A DNA stretch of 5,659 bases from Schlegelella_A sp035493195 (GTDB lineage Bacteria; Pseudomonadota; Gammaproteobacteria; Burkholderiales; Burkholderiaceae_C): positions 1 through 5,659 of the forward strand of contig DATJIM010000163.1 of the NCBI GenBank assembly GCA_035493195.1, in the 5' to 3' direction. Under the pieces are notes generated by a model that worked only from the letters and a program-made list of their open reading frames with translations, did no database searches and was not told the DNA's origin. Made by a program: the position numbers and the translations under genes. Shown one piece after another: positions 1 through 5,445 of the stretch (position 1 is the stretch's first letter; every line of letters begins with the position of its first letter).

Positions 1-1204
1 ACGAGACGAAGATCGCGATGCAGACGCAGAGCACCGGCCACGCGGTCGACTTCATCGAGACGCCGAGGCCCGCGATGATGTTGGTGCCGTGGCCGGTCGT
101 CGAGGCGGCTGCGACGTGCTGCACGGGCTTGTAGTCGGTGCCGGTGTAGTACTCGGTGATCCAGACGAGCGCAGCGGTCAGCACGAGGCCGACGACGCAC
201 GCGCCCCAGAGCCGCATCTGCGAGTTCGCGCCGAGCGCGTCGGCGGGCATGATCGCGCTGGTCACGAACCAGAACGCGATCAGCGACAGCACGCCGGCGA
301 CGATGAGGCCGCGGTAGAGCGCGGGCATCACGTTCTTCATTCCCGGCGACGCCTTGACGAAGCTGCAGCCGACGATCGAGGCGATGATCGAGACGCCGCC
401 GAGCAGCAGCGGATAGATCACGGCGGCGAGCGCGGTCGTCGCATTGGCAGCGAACAGCAGCGCGCCGAGCGCCATCGTCGCGATGATCGTCACCGCGTAG
501 GTCTCGAACAGGTCGGCGGCCATGCCGGCGCAGTCGCCGACGTTGTCGCCGACGTTGTCGGCGATGACCGCGGGATTGCGCGGGTCGTCCTCCGGGATCC
601 CGGCCTCGACCTTGCCGACGAGGTCGGCGCCGACGTCGGCGCCCTTGGTGAAGATGCCGCCGCCGAGACGAGCGAAGATCGAGATCAGCGACGAGCCGAA
701 CGCGAGTCCGAGCAACGGCTTCAGCGTCGCGGTGTCGACCTTGGTGCCGCCGGTGAGGTACCAGAAGAACGCGCCGACGCCGATGAGGCCGAGGCCGACG
801 ACGAGCATGCCGGTGATCGCGCCGCCCTTGAACGCGACGTTGAGCGCCGGGCCGATGCCCTGCGTCGCCGCCTGCGCGGTGCGCACGTTCGCGCGCACCG
901 ACACGTTCATCCCGATGAAGCCGCACGCGCCCGAGAGGATCGCGCCGATGACGAAGCCGACCGCGGTGGTCTTGTCGAGGAAGACGAAGATCAGGATTGC
1001 GAGGACGATGCCGACCATGCCGATCGTCGTGTACTGGCGCTTGAGGTAGGCCGCCGCCCCCTGCTGGATCGCCGCGGCGATCTCCTGCATGCGCGCGTTG
1101 CCCGCGTTCTGCGCGAGGATCCAGCTGCGCTGGACGAAGCCGTAGATGACCGCGGCGAAGCCGCACGCGATCGCGATGTAGAGCGCCGTCGTGGTGGAGA
1201 TCAA
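1..1204 (-). CDS. hppA: Membrane-bound ion-translocating pyrophosphatase, N-terminal 401 residues (cut by window edge)
   Basis: This integral membrane enzyme hydrolyses pyrophosphate and uses the energy to pump H+ (in some relatives Na+) across the inner membrane. Translating the minus strand gives the family hallmarks: GNARMQEIAAAIQQGAAAYL at about residues 35-54, the substrate-binding run DVGADLVGKVE at 190-200 (D190, D194, K198, E200), the acidic DNVGDNVGD at 216-224 followed by CAGMAADLFETY, and STTGHGTNIIAG at 368-379. Hydrophobic helices fill the rest, the first at about 7-24. Family members have roughly 670-700 residues, so about 40% is missing beyond position 1. That includes the site whose Lys/Ala identity separates K+-independent from K+-dependent enzymes. 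The N-terminal half resembles the Rhodospirillum-type proton pump more than the Thermotoga Na+ type, which is only suggestive. The start is TTG at 1204-1202: it has a strong Shine-Dalgarno, it is the first possible start after an in-frame TAA, and the next ATG (residue 39) would delete helix 1. Confidence 0.96.
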   Translation of the reverse strand, partial: MISTTTALYIAIACGFAAVIYGFVQRSWILAQNAGNARMQEIAAAIQQGAAAYLKRQYTTIGMVGIVLAILIFVFLDKTTAVGFVIGAILSGACGFIGMNVSVRANVRTAQAATQGIGPALNVAFKGGAITGMLVVGLGLIGVGAFFWYLTGGTKVDTATLKPLLGLAFGSSLISIFARLGGGIFTKGADVGADLVGKVEAGIPEDDPRNPAVIADNVGDNVGDCAGMAADLFETYAVTIIATMALGALLFAANATTALAAVIYPLLLGGVSIIASIVGCSFVKASPGMKNVMPALYRGLIVAGVLSLIAFWFVTSAIMPADALGANSQMRLWGACVVGLVLTAALVWITEYYTGTDYKPVQHVAAASTTGHGTNIIAGLGVSMKSTAWPVLCVCIAIFVS

Positions 1205-1402
1205 GAGAGTTCCTTCCTCGTTGCCAATCGTTGGATTCGTTCGCGGCCGCGGCTGGCCTGCCCGGCGTGACTTTCCGCACGGTCTCGGGCAAACCCCGAA
1301 TGTTAAGGGATCGCGGTGTCGTCCCGACCTCGCCGGGCCGCGGCGGACGGTGGGCGCCGGCTGCGCCTACCATCGCGACTCGCCGTCCTCGACCGCTCCG
1401 CC
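1205..1402. promoter_or_regulatory. Divergent hppA/ppa intergenic region
   Basis: These 198 bases must carry the promoters or leaders of both pyrophosphatase genes. The least G+C-rich part is around 1290-1308. On the minus strand it contains TAACAT, a weak -10-like box for hppA. On the plus strand TACCAT at 1368-1373 is a weak -10-like box for ppa that would give a leader of about 23 bases. Neither has a convincing -35 partner. A 5-bp inverted repeat (TCGGG at 1285-1289, CCCGA at 1295-1299) and another (CGCCG at 1331-1335, CGGCG at 1341-1345) are visible, but short ones are expected at this base composition. I found no fluoride-riboswitch-like sequence on either strand. Confidence 0.35.
1211..1219 (-). 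promoter_or_regulatory. Shine-Dalgarno of hppA (decides the TTG start)
   Basis: On the minus strand the sequence GAGGAAGGA lies six bases before the TTG at 1204. It is the best ribosome-binding site in the window and fixes a non-ATG start. The frame upstream has no ATG, GTG or TTG before a TAA about 100 bases further up. Confidence 0.8.
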
Positions 1403-1948
1403 ATGAGCCTGCACAACGTCTCCCCCGGCCCGCGCGCCCCCGACGAGTTCAACGTGATCATCGAGATCCCGATGAACGCCGACCCGATCAAGTACGAGGT
1501 CGACAAGGAAACCGGCGCGATGTTCGTCGACCGCTTCATGAGCACGGCGATGCACTATCCGTGCAACTACGGCTACATCCCGCAGACGCTGTCGGCCGAC
1601 GGCGATCCGGTCGACGTCCTCGTCATCACGCCGTTCCCGCTCGTGCCGAGCGTCGTGGTGTCGTGCCGGCCGATCGGCATGCTGAAGATGGAGGACGAGG
1701 CGGGCGGCGACGCCAAGCTGCTCGCGGTGCCGATCGACAAGATCCTCGGCATCTACCGCCATTGGCAGAAGCCCGCCGACATGAACGAGCTGCGGCTGCG
1801 CCAGATCCAGCACTTCTTCGAGCACTACAAGGACCTCGAGCCCGGCAAGTGGGTCAAGGTGAGCGGCTGGGAGGGACCCGACGCGGCGCGCGCCGAGATC
1901 CGCAACGGGATCGCCGACTACCTCGCGAGCCAGGCCGCGCGGTCGTAA
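1403..1948 (+). CDS. ppa: Soluble family I inorganic pyrophosphatase
   Basis: This cytoplasmic Mg2+-dependent enzyme hydrolyses pyrophosphate to two phosphates and so pulls nucleic-acid, protein and lipid synthesis forward. The protein has 181 residues (E. coli Ppa has about 176) and aligns with it nearly without gaps, offset by one. The signature D66-G-D-P-V-D71-V is intact. So are the expected catalytic and metal-binding residues E21, K30, E32, R44, Y56, D98, D103, K105, Y142 and K143, giving a complete active site. The ATG at 1403 matches the family N-terminus (MSLHNV versus MSLLNV), although no good Shine-Dalgarno precedes it. A GTG at 1316 in the same frame does have AAGGGA at 1305-1310 before it. 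Using it would add 29 Arg/Ala-rich residues that the family lacks, so I reject it as the main start. The gene is divergent from hppA and convergent with the DUF482 gene. Confidence 0.97.
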   Translation: MSLHNVSPGPRAPDEFNVIIEIPMNADPIKYEVDKETGAMFVDRFMSTAMHYPCNYGYIPQTLSADGDPVDVLVITPFPLVPSVVVSCRPIGMLKMEDEAGGDAKLLAVPIDKILGIYRHWQKPADMNELRLRQIQHFFEHYKDLEPGKWVKVSGWEGPDAARAEIRNGIADYLASQAARS

Positions 1949-1953
1949 CCGCG
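1938..1953. terminator. Hairpin spanning the ppa stop codon; possible weak bidirectional terminator
   Basis: CGCGGT (1938-1943) and ACCGCG (1948-1953) form a perfect 6-bp stem with the 4-base loop CGTA. It encloses the TAA stop of ppa and ends eight bases before the stop codon of the opposing gene. No T-run follows on either strand, so it is not a canonical intrinsic terminator. It may slow convergent polymerases or protect the 3' end, or it may be chance in G+C-rich DNA. Confidence 0.25.
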
Positions 1954-1960
1954 GCGACGC

Positions 1961-3169
1961 TCAGTCGCGCCCGCTGGCGTCCTTGAACGGCCGGCGCTCG
2001 TTCAGCTCGTCGAGGTAGCTCTCGACGCCTTTGCCTTCGCGGGCGAGGAAGTCGTCGACCGCGCGCGCGAACTGCGGATGCGCGAGCCAGTGCGCCGACC
2101 ACGTCTGCGTCGGCATCAGCCCGCGCGCCATCTTGTGCTCGCCCTGCGCGCCGCCTTCGAAGCGTTGGTAGCCGTTGGCGATGCACCACGCGAGCGGCTG
2201 GTAGTAGCAGGCGTCGAAGTGCAGGCAGCTGACGTGCTCCACGGCGCCCCAGTAGCGGCCGAACGCGGCTTTGCGCTCGGGGTCGATCGCGATCAGCGAC
2301 GTCGCGATGGCTTTTTTGCCGCGATGGGCGACGAAGAGCAGCCAGTTCTCGCCCATCGTTGCCGCGGTGCGCGCGAAGAAGTCGCGCGTCAGGTACGGCG
2401 TCGAGTGGTGCGCGCGATACGTGAGCGTGTAGCAGCGGTAGAAGAAGTCCCAGTCGTCGCCGGCGATGGCGTCGCCGGTCGCCGCGCTGAACGTGATCCC
2501 TGATTCGGCGACGCGGCGCTGCTCCTGCTGGATCTTCTTGCGCTTGTCGCGCTGCAGGCTGGCGAGGAAGTCGGCGAAGTCGGCGTACGGCGAGTCGGCG
2601 CGATTCGTCCAGTGGAACTGCACCGTCGTCCGCAGCGACCAGCCGGCGTCGCGCGCTGCAGCGCGGTCGGCGTCGTCGAGGAAGAGCAGGTGCGCCGAAG
2701 ACAAGCCCGCCGAGCGCGCGAGCTGCTCGATCGCGCGCAGCAGGAGGAGGCGGTGCTCGGCCGATCGCGCGAGCAGGCGCGGCCCGGGCACCGGAGTGAA
2801 CGGGACGGCGTCGAGCAGCTTCGGGTAGTAGTCGAGCCCGTGGCGGCGATACGCATCCGCCCACGCCCAGTCGAAGACGTATTCGCCGTACGAATGGTCC
2901 TTGAGGTAGAGCGGGCAGGCGGCGACGAGATCGCCGTCTCGTTCGACGACGAGGAAGTGCGGTGACCAGCCGGTGCGCTCGACCGCGCTCTTCGACGCGT
3001 GCAGCGCTCGCAGGTACGCCATCGTCATGAACGGCGTCGCCGACGGCTGCGCGGCGACGAGCGCGTCCCACGCCGCGGCGTCGATCTCGGCGGGATCGCG
3101 GCAGACGCGGACGACATGGTCGGCATCGCTGGCCGGCCGGCTCCTGCGCGGTGTCGCGTGCTCGCTCAT
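1961..3169 (-). CDS. DUF482 / FemAB-like GNAT-fold acyltransferase (COG3146)
   Basis: The 402-residue protein matches the DUF482 family, also called FemAB-like or 'peptidoglycan biosynthesis/recognition'. Its members have a predicted double GNAT fold, but as far as I know no reaction is established. Visible family features are FHWTN at 185-189, the basic stretch RDKRKKIQQEQRR at 207-219, GRYWG at 304-308, HFDACYYQPL at 317-326 and FEGGAQGEHK at 337-346 followed by RG at 349-350. The basic stretch and the C-terminal FEGGAQGEHK box are the most diagnostic. There is no signal peptide or membrane segment, so it is probably cytoplasmic; the first 18 residues look disordered. FemAB relatives transfer amino acids from aminoacyl-tRNA to peptidoglycan precursors, so an aminoacyl or acyl transfer is plausible but unproven. 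The ATG at 3169 has no clear Shine-Dalgarno. The gene is divergent from glnB. Confidence 0.88.
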   Translation of the reverse strand: MSEHATPRRSRPASDADHVVRVCRDPAEIDAAAWDALVAAQPSATPFMTMAYLRALHASKSAVERTGWSPHFLVVERDGDLVAACPLYLKDHSYGEYVFDWAWADAYRRHGLDYYPKLLDAVPFTPVPGPRLLARSAEHRLLLLRAIEQLARSAGLSSAHLLFLDDADRAAARDAGWSLRTTVQFHWTNRADSPYADFADFLASLQRDKRKKIQQEQRRVAESGITFSAATGDAIAGDDWDFFYRCYTLTYRAHHSTPYLTRDFFARTAATMGENWLLFVAHRGKKAIATSLIAIDPERKAAFGRYWGAVEHVSCLHFDACYYQPLAWCIANGYQRFEGGAQGEHKMARGLMPTQTWSAHWLAHPQFARAVDDFLAREGKGVESYLDELNERRPFKDASGRD

Positions 3170-3191
3170 CGGCGGGCGATGCTACGTCGAA

Positions 3192-3203
3192 GGCAGCGCT
3201 GCC
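3192..3203. promoter_or_regulatory. 12-bp perfect palindrome in the DUF482/glnB divergent region
   Basis: GGCAGCGCTGCC reads the same on both strands. It lies 22 bases upstream of the DUF482 start and about 30 bases before the glnB -10-like box. A second near-palindrome (GCGCGC-TC-GCGCGC, 3207-3220) follows directly. A dimeric regulator could bind here, but no known operator consensus is recognised. Confidence 0.3.
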
Positions 3204-3232
3204 GCTGCGCGCTCGCGCGCGGGTCGATCGCC

Positions 3233-3253
3233 TACACTCGACTGCATTCGAGT
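3233..3253 (+). promoter_or_regulatory. Putative glnB -10 box (TACACT) overlapping an inverted repeat
   Basis: TACACT at 3233-3238 matches the sigma-70 -10 consensus at four of six positions and would start transcription at about 3245, a leader of about 27 bases. No good -35 is seen. No sigma-54 GG/GC pair was recognised. The perfect 6-bp inverted repeat ACTCGA (3236-3241) / TCGAGT (3248-3253), with a 6-base spacer, overlaps the box and the expected start site. An operator usually sits in that position. Confidence 0.35.
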
Positions 3254-3271
3254 CCGCGCGGAGCCGGTCCA

Positions 3272-3610
3272 ATGAAGCAGATCACCGCCATCGTCAAGCC
3301 GTTCAAGCTCGAGGAGGTGCGCGAGGCGCTGGCCGACATCGGCGTCTCGGGCCTCACCGTCACCGAGGTCAAGGGCTTTGGGAGGCAGAAGGGCCACACC
3401 GAGCTCTACCGCGGCGCCGAGTACGTGGTCGATTTCCTGCCCAAGGTGAAGATCGAGGTCGTCGTCAAGGACGGCGACTCCGAGCGCTGCATCGATGCCA
3501 TCGTCAAGGCGGCGAAGACCGGCAAGATCGGCGACGGCAAGATCTTCGTGACGACCATCGACCACGTCGTTCGCATCCGCACCGGCGAGCTCAACGAGGA
3601 CGCGGTCTGA
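3272..3610 (+). CDS. glnB: PII nitrogen-regulatory signal protein
   Basis: This small cytoplasmic trimer senses 2-oxoglutarate and ATP/ADP. Through GlnD-dependent uridylylation it signals nitrogen status to partners such as GlnE, NtrB and, for GlnK forms, AmtB. The protein has exactly the usual 112 residues. The T-loop signature Y46-R-G-A-E-Y51 carries the uridylylation site Y51, and the C-terminal signature T83-G-K-I-G-D-G-K-I-F is complete. The C-terminus IRTGELNEDAV is typical of betaproteobacterial GlnB. GGAG at 3260-3263 lies eight bases before the ATG and supports this start. I call it GlnB because no amtB is adjacent, but a GlnK paralogue cannot be excluded from sequence this similar. 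The gene is monocistronic as seen here, and its last 20 bases overlap the opposing RDD gene. Confidence 0.95.
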   Translation: MKQITAIVKPFKLEEVREALADIGVSGLTVTEVKGFGRQKGHTELYRGAEYVVDFLPKVKIEVVVKDGDSERCIDAIVKAAKTGKIGDGKIFVTTIDHVVRIRTGELNEDAV

Positions 3611-4142
3611 CGTCGCGCGGCGCGGCGACGACGAGGCGCGTTCCGCACAGCCGGTCGTGCCAGAACTGGCGACCGGGAGCGAAGAGCGCGAACAACGGAT
3701 AGGTCGCGATCCAGGCGAGCACGGCGAGCAGGCTTGGCAGCGGCGGCCAATGGAGCGCCGACGCGAGCGCCGTCGGGACGCCGAGCCAGGCAATGCAGCA
3801 GGCGGCGAAGCGAAGCAGCGCACGGCCTTGCGAGACGCGCGCGCCGGCAGCGGTGACGACGCGGATCCGCCACGTCTGCATCGCGAGCGTCTGGCCGCGC
3901 GTCGACCAGAGGCCGACGAAGTAGATCGCGTCGAGGACGAGCGCGTAGATCCTGAGTGCGGTGTCGCTCTGCAGCGGGTGCTGCTGCCCGGTCTGGGCGA
4001 CGAAGATCGCGCCGAGTACGCCGGGGACGAGCGCGATGCCGAAGAGCAGCATCGCGTCGTAGCAGAAGCACGCCATCCGGCGCGTCAGCGACGGCGCGGC
4101 GGCGCTCGGTGCATCGCCGGGCTCGCCGGCGCCCGCGGTCAC
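3591..4142 (-). CDS. RDD-family inner-membrane protein
   Basis: RDD proteins are small polytopic membrane proteins named for one Arg and two Asp residues. Their function is mostly unknown, though transport has been suggested for some. The predicted 183 residues show R21-R22 and D29 at the start of the first helix (about 23-48). A second helix follows at about 63-79, then the family's GQTLAMQTWRIRVV (83-96). Hydrophobic stretches come next at about 108-130 and 135-154, and the C-terminal box W161-H-D163-R-L-C-G-T168-R-L ends the domain. The chosen start is GTG at 4142-4140, which overlaps the DUF3106 stop as GTGA. It has no Shine-Dalgarno of its own, which fits translational coupling. The first ATG, at residue 23, falls inside the conserved RR...D motif and would truncate it. 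It is the last gene of the sigma/DUF3619/DUF3106/RDD operon. Confidence 0.87.
   Translation of the reverse strand: MTAGAGEPGDAPSAAAPSLTRRMACFCYDAMLLFGIALVPGVLGAIFVAQTGQQHPLQSDTALRIYALVLDAIYFVGLWSTRGQTLAMQTWRIRVVTAAGARVSQGRALLRFAACCIAWLGVPTALASALHWPPLPSLLAVLAWIATYPLFALFAPGRQFWHDRLCGTRLVVAAPRDVRPRPR
3611..3630. terminator. G+C-rich hairpin directly after the glnB stop codon
   Basis: CGTCGC (3611-3616) and GCGACG (3625-3630) form a perfect 6-bp stem with an 8-base loop, beginning at the first base after the TGA. It lies inside the RDD coding sequence on the other strand. No T-run follows, so a canonical intrinsic terminator is not present. It may be a 3'-end stabiliser or a weak pause site. Confidence 0.25.
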
Positions 4143-5017
4143 CGCGCCGCGGACGATGCCGGCTTCGCCGCGGCCGGCGCCGACGTCCGCGCCGGCGCGA
4201 CCGGTGCCGTCGGCATGGCGGCGTTCGATGCGACGGCGGCGGCCTGCGGGCCGCGCTTGGGCAAGAGCGTCGAGCGGTGCACGAACTCGGGAGTCGCGGC
4301 GATCTTGGGCATTCCGCTCTGCTGATGCGGCGGTGGCGTCGGCTGCCGGGTGATCAGCGTCGTCGTCGCCCCGGGCGCTGCCTGGACGAGCGTCGGGGCG
4401 ACCGGTCGCGGCGCCTGCGCCAGCGCCGGGTTGGGGACGAGGTTGGACTTGGCTTCCTTGCTGTCGCGGCTCGCCGTCTTGCCCGCACGGGCGCTGCCAT
4501 CGACGGGCGCCGATGCCGCGTGCGCGGCGCGTGCGGCGAACTGGGCACGCTGCTCTGGCGGCAGCGCCTGGTACTCGTGCCAGCGCGCGCTGCGGTCGGT
4601 CGCCGGCACTTGCCGCGCCTCCTCGAAGCGAAGCCGCGCCTGGCCGCGCTCGGCCGGCGTCATCTTGGCCCACTCCGACATCCGCGCCTGGATCCGGGCG
4701 CGCTCCTCGGGAGGCAGCGCGTGGTAGCGTGCCGCGAGCGCGAGCCACTTCTGCTTTCGCGGCGCTTCGATCGACGGCCAGTCGCGCTCGAGCGGCTTGA
4801 GGGCCTCGCGCTGCGCCGGCGTCAGGCTCTGCCAGCGGACGCCTTCCTCGCGCACCGGCGTCGGCGTGCCCGGGGGTCGAGCGCCTTCGGCAGCGACGGC
4901 GTGGTCCGGAACGGCCAGCACGACGGCCGCGGCGAGCGGGAGCAGGGCACGCCACGCCGCGGCGAGGGGCAGGGCGAGGGCGGGGCTCGGCTCGCGCTGC
5001 ATCGCGGCTCGGCTCAT
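4139..5017 (-). CDS. DUF3106 protein, exported, with tandem LPPExR-type motifs
   Basis: The 292-residue protein has no known activity. Residues 1-43 look like a Sec signal peptide: Arg residues near the start, a hydrophobic core at about 24-36, and the end HAVAA with cleavage probably after A42 or A43. This predicts a periplasmic protein. Residues about 60-165 carry the DUF3106 pattern, short helical units with regularly placed Trp (62, 80, 91, 116, 146). The motif [LM]-[TP]-P-x-[QE]-R occurs four times: L65TPAQR, L101PPEER, M119TPAER and L152PPEQR. The rest, about 165-292, is Ala/Pro-rich and probably disordered, and no lipobox is seen. The ATG at 5017 overlaps the DUF3619 stop as ATGA, and a longer in-frame extension to 5368 is only the antisense-like shadow of DUF3619. 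The last three bases overlap the GTG of the RDD gene. Confidence 0.85.
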   Translation of the reverse strand: MSRAAMQREPSPALALPLAAAWRALLPLAAAVVLAVPDHAVAAEGARPPGTPTPVREEGVRWQSLTPAQREALKPLERDWPSIEAPRKQKWLALAARYHALPPEERARIQARMSEWAKMTPAERGQARLRFEEARQVPATDRSARWHEYQALPPEQRAQFAARAAHAASAPVDGSARAGKTASRDSKEAKSNLVPNPALAQAPRPVAPTLVQAAPGATTTLITRQPTPPPHQQSGMPKIAATPEFVHRSTLLPKRGPQAAAVASNAAMPTAPVAPARTSAPAAAKPASSAAR

Positions 5018-5445
5018 TCGCTCGGAGGCGCTTTCAGGAACTCCGCGAATCCGGGATCGCGATACGCGTTGATCGGCAGGTCGTCGCCGAGCAGCGCCTC
5101 GTCGATTTCGGCGGCGACCGAGATCTGCGTTCGCGTCTGCCAGTTCTGGATCATCACCAGGCCGCCGACGAGCGCCACGAGCGGCAGCACCGAGGCGAAG
5201 CGCAGCCACCAGGGCGACCTGCCGAAGCCGGCGATCGCGGCGCCCGACGCCGTGACGCCGACCGCCTCGCCGCGCGAGCTGCGCGCGAGCTCGAGCGCCT
5301 TCTCGCGCCCGAAGCGAAGCCGCTCGGCGACGTCGGGCGAGAGCCGGTCGGCGCTTTCGCTCAGGCACGCCGCGACCGCGCGCGCAAAGCGCGCTTCCGA
5401 CGCCGCGCGGGCGGCGTCGCGATAGGTGCGGTCGTCCAGCTTCAT
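5014..5445 (-). CDS. DUF3619 protein, single membrane segment; possible anti-sigma factor
   Basis: The 143-residue protein matches DUF3619, a family of unknown function usually encoded right after an ECF-type sigma factor in betaproteobacteria. The N-terminal 80 residues are helical and charged (for example RLRFGREKALELAR at 42-55). One hydrophobic helix follows at about 83-102, then an acidic tail of about 40 residues containing the family-typical LLGDDLPINAYRDPGFAEFL (118-137). Arg residues before the helix favour an N-in topology, which puts the tail in the periplasm. This layout is that of many anti-sigma factors, but I see no zinc-binding HxxxCxxC motif and no clear similarity to RseA. 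The ATG at 5445 overlaps the sigma factor stop (ATGA) and has GAAGGGA at 5460-5454, eight bases upstream. Confidence 0.88.
   Translation of the reverse strand: MKLDDRTYRDAARAASEARFARAVAACLSESADRLSPDVAERLRFGREKALELARSSRGEAVGVTASGAAIAGFGRSPWWLRFASVLPLVALVGGLVMIQNWQTRTQISVAAEIDEALLGDDLPINAYRDPGFAEFLKAPPSE

Noticed and set aside
89..1270. 393-codon open frame on the plus strand opposite hppA
   Set aside because: Its product is a low-complexity Arg/Asp/Glu/Ala string with no family resemblance, and the minus strand encodes unmistakable hppA motifs. It is a base-composition shadow.
1316..1402. N-terminal extension of ppa from a GTG at 1316
   Set aside because: It has an acceptable AAGGGA upstream, but the 29 extra residues are Arg/Ala-rich and absent from the family, while the ATG at 1403 matches the usual N-terminus.
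1205..1402. Fluoride riboswitch or other structured leader before hppA or ppa
   Set aside because: Considered because fluoride riboswitches are linked to pyrophosphatase genes. The conserved riboswitch sequence blocks are not seen on either strand.
1854..3272. 472-codon minus-strand frame overlapping the DUF482 gene
   Set aside because: It is an out-of-frame shadow of the DUF482 coding sequence, Arg-rich and without recognisable motifs.
3272..3610. glnK of a glnK-amtB operon
   Set aside because: No amtB follows; the next gene is on the opposite strand. GlnB is the more cautious name.
3956..5425. 489-codon open frame on the plus strand opposite the RDD/DUF3106/DUF3619 genes
   Set aside because: It is Arg/Ala/Ser-rich without domains and spans three real genes on the other strand.
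5014..5445. DUF3619 as a zinc-type (ZAS) anti-sigma factor
   Set aside because: The HxxxCxxC motif is missing; the only Cys is C27. An anti-sigma role therefore rests on position and topology only.
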